64,000 nucleotides of DNA from Microbacterium oxydans (GTDB lineage Bacteria > Actinomycetota > Actinomycetes > Actinomycetales > Microbacteriaceae), in NCBI RefSeq assembly GCF_900095745.1, contig NZ_FMIR01000013.1:62001-126000 (forward strand), read 5' to 3'. The notes under the pieces were generated by a model. That model had not been told where the DNA came from and made no database searches. It saw nothing but the letters and a program-made list of their open reading frames with translations. Below, one piece after another: positions 15,614 through 25,863 of this stretch (position 1 is its first letter; the number at the start of each line of letters is the position of its first letter). The translations under genes were made by a program, and so were the position numbers.

Positions 15614-16524
15614 TACTTCTTCGAGTCCGCGTCCTTCTGGACCTTCTCGAGCGAGGCGACGAGGTCGTCGACCGGGGTCTGCAGCGCCACGGCGGTGCCG
15701 CCCGACGACTTCAGCAGGCCCTTCTGGACCTCTTCGTTCGTCTGGAAGATCTCGACGAGCTTGAGGTACGTCTCGTTGTCGGCATCGTCGGCGCGCGCGG
15801 CGAAGATGTTCACGTACGGCAGCGCGCCGGCATCCTCGGGGTCGTCCTGGGCGATCGCATCCTCGAACGAGAGACCGGCCGGCTCCACGAAGTCGTTGTT
15901 GATGATCGCCGCGGCGACGTCGGGGAGCGACGTCGGAACGATCGCGGCCTCCAGCGCCTTGACCTTGACCTCGGACTTCTCGGTGTCCACATCGGCGAGG
16001 TCGGAGTACGGAGTGCCGCCGCTCTTCAGCTCGATGAGGCCGGCCTGCTGCAGCACGTTCAGCGCACGGGCCTGGTTGGAGGCGTCGTCCGGGACGGCGA
16101 CGGTCTCGCCCTTCGGGATGTCCTTCACATCGTCGTACTTGGTCGAGTACAGGCCGAGCGGGTAGATCGCGGTCGACCCGATCGGGGTCAGGTCCGCGCC
16201 CGAGGCGTTGTTGTACTCCGCGAGGTACACGATGTGCTGGAACTGGTTGAGGTCGATCTCGCCCTCGCTGAGCGCCGGGTTGGGCTGCTCGTAGGAGCCG
16301 AAGTCGACCAGCTCGACGGTGATGCCCTCCTCGGCCGCGGCATCGACGAATGCGGGCCACTGCTCGTCGCCCTTGCCGACGACGCCGATCTTGACGACCT
16401 TGTCCTCGGTCGAGCCCGCGCTGCCGGAACCGGCTTCGGAGGATGCCGTCGCGCAGCCTGCGAGTGCGACGAAGAGCGGGACCGCGGCGAGCGCGGCGAT
16501 GACGGAAGTGGTGCGGCGTGACAT
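15613..16524 (-). CDS. metQ: Methionine-binding lipoprotein
   Basis: A 303-residue NlpA/MetQ-type binding protein. The signal peptide ends in the lipobox LAGC (Cys24), and a Ser/Gly linker follows. VKIGVVGKGDEQW, VELVDFGSYEQPN, EIDLNQFQH and VAVPDDASNQARALN are typical of the family. It captures methionine outside the membrane and hands it to MetNI. The ATG at 16524 is chosen because AGAGGAA precedes it and a proper signal peptide begins there; the frame stays open 25 codons upstream. TAACGT at 16562-16557 is a possible -10 box. The leader is too short for an S-box riboswitch. A 7-base dyad, GACTCGA/TCGAGTC (16548-16554 and 16588-16594), surrounds the promoter. Confidence 0.95.
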   Translation of the reverse strand: MSRRTTSVIAALAAVPLFVALAGCATASSEAGSGSAGSTEDKVVKIGVVGKGDEQWPAFVDAAAEEGITVELVDFGSYEQPNPALSEGEIDLNQFQHIVYLAEYNNASGADLTPIGSTAIYPLGLYSTKYDDVKDIPKGETVAVPDDASNQARALNVLQQAGLIELKSGGTPYSDLADVDTEKSEVKVKALEAAIVPTSLPDVAAAIINNDFVEPAGLSFEDAIAQDDPEDAGALPYVNIFAARADDADNETYLKLVEIFQTNEEVQKGLLKSSGGTAVALQTPVDDLVASLEKVQKDADSKK

Positions 16525-16627
16525 GGAAGGAGTTCCTCTCTTGGGGGGACTCGAATACGTTAGGCAGGCACCCTCGAACGTGCGGAATCGAGTCGTCACA
16601 CGGCGTCACAGCCCGCTCGGGTGCGGG

Positions 16628-18397
16628 TCAGTCGAACTCCTCGATCCCCTGCAGACGCACCTGCTCGAGGTCGAGGCGAGCCGAGATGCGGCGCACGACC
16701 ATGTCGTCGACGGTGCCGGCGCCGCGGAGGCCGAGCAGCACCTCGCGCTTGCGGTCGATGAGGGCGAGCTTGAGGCGCGTGTGCTCCTCGTGCCGAACCA
16801 GCGGCGAGCGCTGCGCGAGGTCGACGTCGGCCGAGGTCGCGATCATCTGCAGGACCGTCCCGTCGGTGCCATCGGGCCCCGTGGCCTGATCCACTCCCCC
16901 GCTCGGTGCCGGATCTTCTTCGGTCGGATCAGCGGTTCCGGCGCTCAGCGGATCGGGCTCGCCGAGCATCTCGTCCAGCGCGTCGGCCTCCGCGTCGACG
17001 ATCGCCTGCTCGCGCGCCAGCGTGCGCGCGTTCGCGAACTCGAGCATCGCGTATCCCTCGGTGCGCACACGGTCGCGGACCTCCTGCCCGATGCCATGCT
17101 CGGCGGCGAGGTCGTCGAGGGCCGCGAGCGCCGCCCCCGAGATCGCCCGCTCGGCGAGCTCGTACTCCTCGTCCTCGACATGGTCGGCGGGGAACCGCGC
17201 CCAGCGGACGAGTGCGGGGAGCATCGGGGCCTGCACGAGCAGGCTCAACAGGATGACCCCTGCCGTGACGAACACGATCTCGTCGCGTCCCGACACCGCA
17301 CCGCCGTCGGTGACCGTGGCGGGGACCGACAGCGCGATCGCGAGGGAGACCGCACCGCGCATGCCGGCCACGGTGGACACGACGCGGGCCCGCGACCGGG
17401 CTCCACGCGCCGGACGCCCCCCGCCCTGGCGCTGGAAGAGCACGTTCAGCACCTGGAACACGTAGCGCACGACCAGGAGGGTCGCCCATACCGCGAGCGT
17501 GATCAGCACGAGGCGGCCGATCGCCGCCACCGAGATCTCGTGCGCCACGTACTGCACCTCGAGGCCGATCAGCACGAACAGGGCGCCATTGAGCAGGAAC
17601 ACTCCGAACGGCCAGGCCGCATCGGCCTGTCGGCGGGAGGATGCCGTGGTCACCCGCGGCGAGACATAGGCGACGATGAGCCCGGCCACCACGACCGCGA
17701 GCACCCCGGAGGCGTGGATCATCTCGGCCGCGAGGAACGCCGTGAACGGGATCAGCAGCAGCGCGACGTTGATCACGATCGTCGAGGAGGTGCGCCGCAG
17801 CAGCAGGTACCCCAGACCGGCGATCACGACACCGGCGGCGATCCCGCCGACATACGAGATCAGCACGTCGAGCGTGACCGAGAGCGGGGTGATCTGGCCG
17901 CCGAGCGCGAGCGACACCGCGATCGCGTACAGCACGAGCGCCGTGCCGTCGTTGGTGAGACTCTCGGCCTTCAGCTTCATGAACATGCGGCGCGGCAGCA
18001 GCCGCCCGAGCGCGGCGACGGCCGTGGCATCCGGCGGGGCGACCGCGGCCCCCAAGATGAGCGCGATCTCCCACGGCATCCCGAACAGCACCCCGATGCC
18101 GGCGACCGCGAAGGCCGACGCGACCACGAGCACCGTGCTCATCGGGAGGATGTAGCGGAAGTCGCGGCGGATCGAGCGCAGCGACGTCGTGAGGCTCTCC
18201 CAGAACAGCATCACCGGGAGGAACAGCAGCAGCACCGTCTCGGGCGGCAGCTGCACCTCGCGCAGCTGCGGCACGAAGCCGAGCAGCAGCCCGAAGATGA
18301 CCAGGACGAGGGGCAGCGCGAGACGCACGCGCGGGGCGATCAGGGTTCCGACGAGAATCGTGAGTCCGAGCAGGACTGTTACTTCGAGGCCTTCCAT
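16628..18397 (-). CDS. CPA1-family Na+/H+ antiporter
   Basis: A 589-residue membrane protein. The first 400 or so residues form about twelve transmembrane segments of the cation-proton antiporter-1 family. LGAAVAPPDATAVAAL contains the conserved Asp pair region of the transport site, and ESLTNDGTALVLYAIAV is the diagnostic ND motif segment. A long hydrophilic C-terminal tail of about 170 acidic residues lies in the cytoplasm and probably regulates exchange. It would extrude Na+ (or K+) for H+ in pH and salt balance. It lies between metQ and the ABC-F gene, 40 bases or more from each, and is probably its own transcript. Confidence 0.92.
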   Translation of the reverse strand: MEGLEVTVLLGLTILVGTLIAPRVRLALPLVLVIFGLLLGFVPQLREVQLPPETVLLLFLPVMLFWESLTTSLRSIRRDFRYILPMSTVLVVASAFAVAGIGVLFGMPWEIALILGAAVAPPDATAVAALGRLLPRRMFMKLKAESLTNDGTALVLYAIAVSLALGGQITPLSVTLDVLISYVGGIAAGVVIAGLGYLLLRRTSSTIVINVALLLIPFTAFLAAEMIHASGVLAVVVAGLIVAYVSPRVTTASSRRQADAAWPFGVFLLNGALFVLIGLEVQYVAHEISVAAIGRLVLITLAVWATLLVVRYVFQVLNVLFQRQGGGRPARGARSRARVVSTVAGMRGAVSLAIALSVPATVTDGGAVSGRDEIVFVTAGVILLSLLVQAPMLPALVRWARFPADHVEDEEYELAERAISGAALAALDDLAAEHGIGQEVRDRVRTEGYAMLEFANARTLAREQAIVDAEADALDEMLGEPDPLSAGTADPTEEDPAPSGGVDQATGPDGTDGTVLQMIATSADVDLAQRSPLVRHEEHTRLKLALIDRKREVLLGLRGAGTVDDMVVRRISARLDLEQVRLQGIEEFD

Positions 18398-18437
18398 CCC
18401 TACCTCCCAACAGCGTCAGGAGAAGGATATTCCTCTG

Positions 18438-20261
<1,824 letters not shown>

Positions 20262-20301
20262 GTTCCCTCCAGGGTAGCCGCGCGCGATGTGTGCGGCGGC
20301 C

Positions 20302-20311
20302 AGCCTAAAAT
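20302..20311. promoter_or_regulatory. Overlapping back-to-back -10 boxes
   Basis: The minus strand reads TAGGCT (20307-20302) toward the ABC-F gene and the plus strand reads TAAAAT (20306-20311) toward the spermidine-synthase-like gene. The two -10 boxes share two base pairs, so the two promoters should exclude each other. The rightward box lies six bases before the GTG at 20318, predicting a leaderless mRNA. Confidence 0.5.
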
Positions 20312-20317
20312 CGAGGG

Positions 20318-21166
20318 GTGCCAAGGAATCGCCGGGTGTTCTCGCTCATGCTCGACAATCGCAAGGCGAAGCTGGTGCAGTCGAGAAAGCGACCCGGTCG
20401 CTACGAACTCAGCGTCGATGGGATTCCGCAGTCCGTCGTGTCGATGACGGAGCCCACCGAGCTCGAATACGACTACACCCGGCACATCGCCCGAGCGATG
20501 GATGCGGCGGCCGAGCCCGGTGCACCGCTGTTCACCGTGCATCTGGGAGCCGGAGCACTCACGCTGGCGCGCTATGTCGAGGCCACGCGTGCCGGATCAC
20601 CCCAACTCGTGGTCGAGTTCGAGCCCGCTCTCTACGAAGCGGTGATCGCGGCACTGCCCCTGCCCGCCGGCGCCGATCTGCGGGTCATCTTCGGCGATGC
20701 GCGAGCGGTCGCCGACGCGGAGCTCCCGGACGAGTGGACGGATGCACGCTTCACCGTCGTCGACCTCTGGGATGCCGCCGTCATCCGACATCGGGTGGCC
20801 AGTCAGGAGTTCTACCGCCGGGTCGCCGCGCGCTCCGCCGCAGACGGCGTCGTGGCGGTGAACCTGCTCGACGGGCATCCGTTCGAGTACTCACGGCGAC
20901 AGGCGGCCACGTTGCGCTCGGTGTTCGATCACGTCGCCGTGGTTCTCGACGCGGAACCGAACGATGACGAAGGGCCACTCGGCAACGTCGTCGTCTTCGC
21001 GAGCGATGCGCCGCTGGACGTCGTGACGAACCCCGATCTGCTCGGCCCACCGCGACCGCACATGCTCCACGACGATTCGCTGACGTCATGGATCGCCGAC
21101 GCGCGCATCATGACCGACGCCGACGGCACGGACTCCCCCGACCCCGACGACCCCATCTGGGATTAG
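20318..21166 (+). CDS. Spermidine-synthase-like (SpeE fold) protein
   Basis: A 282-residue protein with the class I Rossmann fold of spermidine synthases. The glycine motif is VHLGAGALTLARY; VVEFEPALYEAV is the acidic ribose-binding strand; IFGDARA and FTVVDLWDAA follow as strands 4 and 5. A substrate aminopropyl pocket is not obvious, and many actinobacterial homologues of this type act as orphan proteins or methyltransferases, so polyamine synthesis should not be assumed. The GTG at 20318 follows a TAAAAT box by six bases, which supports a leaderless start. The C-terminus is Asp-rich. The gene ends three bases before the convergent GH5 gene. Confidence 0.8.
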   Translation: MPRNRRVFSLMLDNRKAKLVQSRKRPGRYELSVDGIPQSVVSMTEPTELEYDYTRHIARAMDAAAEPGAPLFTVHLGAGALTLARYVEATRAGSPQLVVEFEPALYEAVIAALPLPAGADLRVIFGDARAVADAELPDEWTDARFTVVDLWDAAVIRHRVASQEFYRRVAARSAADGVVAVNLLDGHPFEYSRRQAATLRSVFDHVAVVLDAEPNDDEGPLGNVVVFASDAPLDVVTNPDLLGPPRPHMLHDDSLTSWIADARIMTDADGTDSPDPDDPIWD

Positions 21167-21169
21167 CGC

Positions 21170-22426
21170 TCAGCCCACCCGGTTCGGAACCGTGTCGAGA
21201 GCAGTGATGCCTCGATCCGCCAGCGCCCGAGGGTCTGCGGCCGTGCGCGATGTCACCACCGTCACCGGTCGACCCTGCGCGCGCAGATCGTGCCAGCGCT
21301 CGAACACCCGTCCGCCGGGGGCGAGGTCGGCGCGCGAGGTCGGCAGATCGTCGTCGTCGACATCGACCACCACACCGACGGTCCGCGGCAGCACCGTGGT
21401 TCCCGCTCCGGCGCGCGCGTCGGCGACCAGCTCCGCGAACCTGCGCCCGAGCGGCTTGACGGCGTTGTCCACGTCGAGAAGACCGAGGGAGTACTCCAGA
21501 TCCTTGTAGTCGCCGAGGGATCGGGACACGTCGTGCGAGCACCACCAGGTGATGCCGTAGAGGCCCGGCGAGCTGAGCGCGGCCTCGACGGTGCGGGAGG
21601 CGAACTCCGGCATCTCCGCATCCGTCAGGTTCATCGACGGCGCCCCGACCTCCTGGAGCCAGACCAGTCGCTGCGGATCCGTGGCGAAGGCCTTCGAGAG
21701 CTCGATCATCCACTCGGCATGACGCACCGACTGCGACGACAGCCCGCCGTACAGCTTCGCCGTGCCGTTGAAGATCCAGGAGTGGACGGTCGTGATGTCC
21801 CCCAGCCGAGACGCGTGCTCCGGGAGGAACGGATGCCCGTCGCGGTACCAGAGGTGATCGTTCTCGCTGTGGGTGAACAGGTGGCGCGGGTCGGGGTCGA
21901 CCGGCGCCTCCAGCAGCGTCGTCAGCCAGTGGGCGATCTGATCGCTGTCCGCCGGCATCGCCGCCGGGTTCGGCAGCTGGAACTGGTTGAGCTCGTTGCC
22001 CAGCGTGAGTCCGATCAGATTGGGTCGGTCGCGCACGGCGTCGTAGACGGCGCTCACGAGCGCGGCCTGCGCCTGGATGGCCGCCTCGTCGACGAACATG
22101 TTGCCCTCGTGCCAGTTGACGAGCCAGGCGGGCACGAAGTCGAACCCGGACATGTGGCCCTGGATGACGTCGACGGCGATGTCGAGCTCGAATTCGGCAG
22201 CCACGTCGGCCACGACAGCGATGTCCTGCAGCGCCTTGCGCCGGATCAGGGTGCGGTTCGGCTGGAGCACAGGCCAGAGCGGGAACACCCTGACGTGATC
22301 GAGTCCGAGGTCGGCCAGCGCCTCGAAATCGGCTCGGACCGCATCGGCGTCGATGTCCATCCACTGGAACATCCAGTCTTGGGAGGGGGTGTAGTTCGCT
22401 CCGAAACGCGGAGTGCGGTCAGTCAC
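21170..22426 (-). CDS. Glycoside hydrolase family 5 protein (possible GH5_18 beta-mannosidase)
   Basis: A 418-residue (beta/alpha)8 glycosidase without signal peptide, so it should act in the cytosol. The GH5 acid/base motif LTLGNELNQF gives Glu145, and the nucleophile is Glu259 in VWLQEVGAPS. The N-terminus FGANYTPSQDW and HVRVFPLWPVLQPNR resemble actinobacterial GH5_18-type proteins, which cleave the Man-beta-1,4-GlcNAc core of N-glycans, but I assign the subfamily only from memory of that pattern. About 80 residues after the barrel (from VVVDVDDDDLP) look like a small extra domain. It is encoded seven bases downstream of its LacI regulator and probably shares its transcript. The neighbouring GH125 alpha-mannosidase supports a mannose-containing substrate. 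Confidence 0.82.
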   Translation of the reverse strand: MTDRTPRFGANYTPSQDWMFQWMDIDADAVRADFEALADLGLDHVRVFPLWPVLQPNRTLIRRKALQDIAVVADVAAEFELDIAVDVIQGHMSGFDFVPAWLVNWHEGNMFVDEAAIQAQAALVSAVYDAVRDRPNLIGLTLGNELNQFQLPNPAAMPADSDQIAHWLTTLLEAPVDPDPRHLFTHSENDHLWYRDGHPFLPEHASRLGDITTVHSWIFNGTAKLYGGLSSQSVRHAEWMIELSKAFATDPQRLVWLQEVGAPSMNLTDAEMPEFASRTVEAALSSPGLYGITWWCSHDVSRSLGDYKDLEYSLGLLDVDNAVKPLGRRFAELVADARAGAGTTVLPRTVGVVVDVDDDDLPTSRADLAPGGRVFERWHDLRAQGRPVTVVTSRTAADPRALADRGITALDTVPNRVG

Positions 22427-22433
22427 GGGTGTG

Positions 22434-23474
22434 TCATCCTTCTCGATCTGCGGTCTGCGGGGTCATGGGGGCCGGGGCTGTGGATTCACGGACGATCAGG
22501 CGGCGCGCAGAGACGACCTGCGACGCGGCGGGCTCTCCGTCGACGAGCTGTGCGAGCAGCTTCACCGCTGTGCGTGCGCTCTCCTCCACCGGAGCATCCA
22601 GTGCGGTGATCCGCGGGCGGACGAGGGTCGACACCCAGGAGTCCTCCCAGGCGATCACGGACAGCTGCTCCGGAATCCGGACGCCGAGCTCGGGTGCGTG
22701 CGCGATGATCTCGGCTGCCATCGCCTCGCTGTCGACGAGGAGCGCCGTGGCGTCGCCGAGCCGTCCAAGGATGTCCTCGACGGGATCCGTTGCCTCGGGC
22801 GCCCAATGCAGGATGGTCGGGATCATGCCGTGCTCACGAGCGGCGTCCGAGAAGCGGCGGTCGCGATCGCGGGAATGGAGCAGCCCCGGCGAATCGCTGA
22901 CGCGCGCGAGGGCTCGGTGGCCGAGTGCCCCCAGATGCTCGAGAACCTCGTCGTACGCGGCGTCGTCCTGCACGGTCACCGCCGGCACCGCGTCGTCGAC
23001 CGGAGACCCGAGCAGAACGGCAGGAGCACCGAGCTCTCGCAGATGACCGATACGGGGATCGGCATCGCGAACGTCCACGAGGAGGAACGCATCCACTCGC
23101 TGCTCGCTCCACCACTCCCGATAGACGCGCTGCTCGTCCTCGGCCCGCACGAGGGTGAGGGACAGCGACCAGCCGATCTCGGCGAGCGGTTCGGTGAGGC
23201 CGGCGATCAGACGCATGAAGAACGGGTCGCGCTCGAAGGTGTCTCCGGAGCGGGCGACGACCAGGCCGAGGCTCCTCCCGCCCCGACCGCTGACCTTGCG
23301 GCTCGCATAGTTGGGGCGCCAGTGCAGCTCGTCGGCGGCGGCACGGATGCGGGCTTCGGTGGCGGCCGAGACGTTGGGGCGCCCGTTGAAGACGTGCGAC
23401 ACCGCCGACGGAGATACTCCGGCACGGGCAGCGACGGCGGCGATGGTCGCCCTGGCAGGTCTGTTGTCGTTCAT
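22434..23474 (-). CDS. LacI family regulator of the GH5/GH3/GH125 cluster
   Basis: A 346-residue LacI-type repressor: helix-turn-helix at residues 8-28 (TIAAVAARAGVSPSAVSHVF), hinge helix with NYASRKVSGR, then a periplasmic-binding-protein-like effector domain. The frame is open 19 codons upstream, but the ATG at 23474 gives the normal family N-terminus and lies eight bases after a TAATCT box (23488-23483), which suggests a leaderless mRNA. TTTACA, 17 bases further upstream, is the -35 and lies inside operator 1. It should repress both its own operon with GH5 and the divergent transporter operon until the imported sugar binds. The inducer is unknown; a mannose-containing oligosaccharide is the guess. 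Confidence 0.93.
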   Translation of the reverse strand: MNDNRPARATIAAVAARAGVSPSAVSHVFNGRPNVSAATEARIRAAADELHWRPNYASRKVSGRGGRSLGLVVARSGDTFERDPFFMRLIAGLTEPLAEIGWSLSLTLVRAEDEQRVYREWWSEQRVDAFLLVDVRDADPRIGHLRELGAPAVLLGSPVDDAVPAVTVQDDAAYDEVLEHLGALGHRALARVSDSPGLLHSRDRDRRFSDAAREHGMIPTILHWAPEATDPVEDILGRLGDATALLVDSEAMAAEIIAHAPELGVRIPEQLSVIAWEDSWVSTLVRPRITALDAPVEESARTAVKLLAQLVDGEPAASQVVSARRLIVRESTAPAPMTPQTADREG

Positions 23475-23482
23475 CACCACCG

Positions 23483-23523
23483 AGATTAGGGGGTTGACCC
23501 GATCTTGTAAAGCGGTATACATT
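23483..23523. promoter_or_regulatory. Divergent promoters of the lacI-GH5 and transporter operons
   Basis: Leftward: TTTACA (23510-23505) and TAATCT (23488-23483) with a 17-base spacer. Rightward: TTGACC (23494-23499) and TACATT (23518-23523) with an 18-base spacer, or TATACA at 23516. The two promoters overlap face to face, and both are covered by operator 1, so one repressor can close both. Confidence 0.5.
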
Positions 23524-23553
23524 AATCGCACGTTGATGTGTACCGCTATACAA
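23505..23553. promoter_or_regulatory. Two LacI operators in opposite orientation, 31 bp apart
   Basis: TTGTAAAGCGGTATACA (23505-23521) is repeated in inverted orientation as TGTGTACCGCTATACAA (23537-23553), with 15 of 17 positions matching. Each copy is itself a partly symmetric site with a central CG, as LacI-family operators are. The centres lie 31 bases apart, three helical turns, so two dimers would sit on the same face of the DNA. Confidence 0.75.
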
Positions 23554-23609
23554 AGAACGTCTGGCGCACATCGTCCCCCACAGACGCACCGCAGCTCTCA
23601 GGAGGTCTC

Positions 23610-24893
23610 ATGACCGAAGGCATCGACAGACGCACCTTTCTCGGCACCGTGATCGGCGGCGGAGTGATGATCCCGCTGCTCACCGGATGCGGGCCCCTCA
23701 TGCCGACCTCCGGCGTCGCCGGATCGATCTCCGTGCACACGCAGCTGAGCGGTGCGGTGTCGGGAGCCCAGGTGTTCTCGGACGTGGTCGCCGCCTACAC
23801 GCGGGCAACCGACACACCCGTCGCCCTGCTGAAGAACGGCTCCGACCTGCCGATCGTCTTCGAGACGAGTTCACTCGCGGGCAAAGAAGCCGACATCGCC
23901 ATGGTGAACCTTCAGGGCCGCACGCTCTCGTGGACTCGACTCGGCGCCACCGTGCCCGTGCAGGACCTGCTGGACGAATGGGACCTTCGCGACAAGATCA
24001 TTCCCGAGGCGCTCGAGGAGTGGACGGACGATGAAGGCCGCCTGCGCGCGTTCCCCTTCACCCGGACGAACTGGCCCGTGTCGTTCAACACCGGCCTGCT
24101 CGAAGAAGCAGGGGTGCAGCTGCCGACCACGTCGGATGAACTGATCGCCGTCGCCGACGCGCTGCGCTCGAAGGGGATCGGCCCGGTGACCGTCGGCGGG
24201 TCGGACTGGAGCGGCCAGAAGATGTTCCTCCAGATCCTCCAGGGCTTCCTCACCAGGGACGAGGTGAAGCAGGCGTTCTCGACCGGGAAGCTCTCGGAAT
24301 TCCCCGGAGCCGTCGCCGGAGTCGAGCATTTCGTCGAGCTGCGGGACGCCGGCGTCTTCGTCGACAATGTGCAGGGCTACACATCCGACTCCGAACTCAC
24401 GCAGTTCAACACCCGCAAGGCGGCGATCGTACCGGCGATGTCGTCGGCTCTCGCGCTCGTCCCCGCGGAGCGCGCGACCGAAGTCGTCGTGGGCGGATGG
24501 CCGAAGCCCTCGCGAGGCGGCGTCGTCGATCACCCCACGGTCATCCAGAGCTACAACGGTCACGGCATCTGGATCAGCGCGAACGGTGCGGAGAAGCTCG
24601 ATCTGCTCAAGCCCTTCATCCAGAACCTCTACTCGCCCGAGGTCACGAGCGACTTCATCCTCGGATCGGGGCGTGACATGAACCGCATCACCGACGTGGT
24701 CAGCAAGGACTTCCCCCTGGTCGCCCAGGCTTCCCAGCTCACCACCGACCAGGTGACGCCGGTCATGCTGCCCGACCTGCTCATTCCGGACTCCGTGTTC
24801 GAACCCATGATCCGGGCCACGGCGATGGCCTACGGCCGCGCGTCCGCGGATCAGATCATCGACACGTTCGAGAAGGCATACCGCGCGGCCTGA
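23610..24893 (+). CDS. Sugar ABC transporter substrate-binding lipoprotein (Tat-type)
   Basis: A 427-residue MalE/family-1 extracellular binding protein. The N-terminus DRRTFLGTVIGGG carries a twin-arginine motif and ends in a lipobox (LLTGC, Cys27), so it is likely a Tat-exported lipoprotein. The mature part shows the family pattern, with FPFTRTNWPVSFNTGLLEEAG near residues 147-167. It captures an oligosaccharide for the two permeases that follow. AGGAGG lies just before the ATG at 23610; the longer open frame upstream runs through the operator region and is not coding. It is the first gene of the rightward operon controlled by the LacI operators. Confidence 0.92.
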   Translation: MTEGIDRRTFLGTVIGGGVMIPLLTGCGPLMPTSGVAGSISVHTQLSGAVSGAQVFSDVVAAYTRATDTPVALLKNGSDLPIVFETSSLAGKEADIAMVNLQGRTLSWTRLGATVPVQDLLDEWDLRDKIIPEALEEWTDDEGRLRAFPFTRTNWPVSFNTGLLEEAGVQLPTTSDELIAVADALRSKGIGPVTVGGSDWSGQKMFLQILQGFLTRDEVKQAFSTGKLSEFPGAVAGVEHFVELRDAGVFVDNVQGYTSDSELTQFNTRKAAIVPAMSSALALVPAERATEVVVGGWPKPSRGGVVDHPTVIQSYNGHGIWISANGAEKLDLLKPFIQNLYSPEVTSDFILGSGRDMNRITDVVSKDFPLVAQASQLTTDQVTPVMLPDLLIPDSVFEPMIRATAMAYGRASADQIIDTFEKAYRAA

Positions 24894-24910
24894 CGGCCCG
24901 GAAGGACACC

Positions 24911-25843
24911 ATGACTGCGATCGCGACGCCGGACACCACGGCACAGCTGCCCCCGATTCCCCCCGCTCAGATTCCCTCCCGACGATCGCCCCTGCGCGAG
25001 AGGTTCCCCGGCCTCGCCCTGCCCGCCCTCATCTGGTACGCGGTGTTCATGATCGGGCCGGTCATCGCGATCTTCGTGATCGCGTTCCTCGACTGGCCGG
25101 GGATGCTCGAGACGCCCACGTTCGCCGGGTGGGACAACTTCCGCGCGGTGTTCACCGACACCACCTTCTGGGCCGCGCTCGGCAACTCCGCCCTGCAGAT
25201 CGTGATCGGGCTCCCGATCATGATCGTGCTGGCGTTCCTCCTCGCCTTCTACGTGGTCCAGAAGCCGCGCGGCCACAAGGTCCTGCGCTATCTGCTGTTC
25301 ATCCCGGCGCTCATGTCGGCACCGGCCACGGCGATGGTCTTCTACGCGATGCTGAACCCCGACGGCCTCGTGAACGGCATCCTCACCCCGCTCGGACTGC
25401 AGGGCAACGCCTGGCTGGCCGACCCGAACACGGCGCTCGGCGCGATCATCGCGGTCGAGCTGTGGAGCGGGATCGGATACTCCGCCGTGCTCATCGCCGC
25501 CCGGCTCGACGGCGTCGACACCGAGATCGTGCAGGCGGCGCGCGTCGACGGTGCGAGCGACTGGCGCGTGGCGTGGCGGATGTACTGGCCCATCGCCCAG
25601 GACTTCATCGGCGTGGTCACGATGCTGCAGTTCCTGTCGCTGCTGTTCAACTCGGCGCAGACCGTGCTGCTGCTCACTCAGGGCGGCCCCGGCACGTCGA
25701 CGACGACACTGTCGTATCTCATCTACAGCAAGGCGTTCGTCGAGACCGATCTCGGCTACAGCCAGGCGGTCGGGGTGATCCTCTTCATCCTCGGGCTGCT
25801 GGGCATGTGGCTGATCCGTCGCACGCTGCGCGCCACCCACTGA
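24911..25843 (+). CDS. Sugar ABC transporter permease (MalF/UgpA type)
   Basis: A 310-residue permease with six transmembrane segments. The EAA loop that docks to the ATPase reads EIVQAARVDGASDWRVAW. The first segment is ALIWYAVFMIGPVIAIFVIAF at about residues 38-58, after a proline-rich cytosolic N-terminus. It pairs with the next gene to form the channel for the sugar captured by the upstream lipoprotein. An AAGGA ribosome site precedes the ATG. No ATPase gene is in this cluster, so a shared MsiK-type ATPase encoded elsewhere must energise it. Confidence 0.93.
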   Translation: MTAIATPDTTAQLPPIPPAQIPSRRSPLRERFPGLALPALIWYAVFMIGPVIAIFVIAFLDWPGMLETPTFAGWDNFRAVFTDTTFWAALGNSALQIVIGLPIMIVLAFLLAFYVVQKPRGHKVLRYLLFIPALMSAPATAMVFYAMLNPDGLVNGILTPLGLQGNAWLADPNTALGAIIAVELWSGIGYSAVLIAARLDGVDTEIVQAARVDGASDWRVAWRMYWPIAQDFIGVVTMLQFLSLLFNSAQTVLLLTQGGPGTSTTTLSYLIYSKAFVETDLGYSQAVGVILFILGLLGMWLIRRTLRATH

Positions 25844-25863
25844 TCGGACGAAGGATCTCTCCC

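Noticed and set aside
16525..16627. SAM riboswitch before metQ
   Set aside because: The leader is only about 26-100 bases and shows no S-box or SAM-II core; only a short dyad is present.
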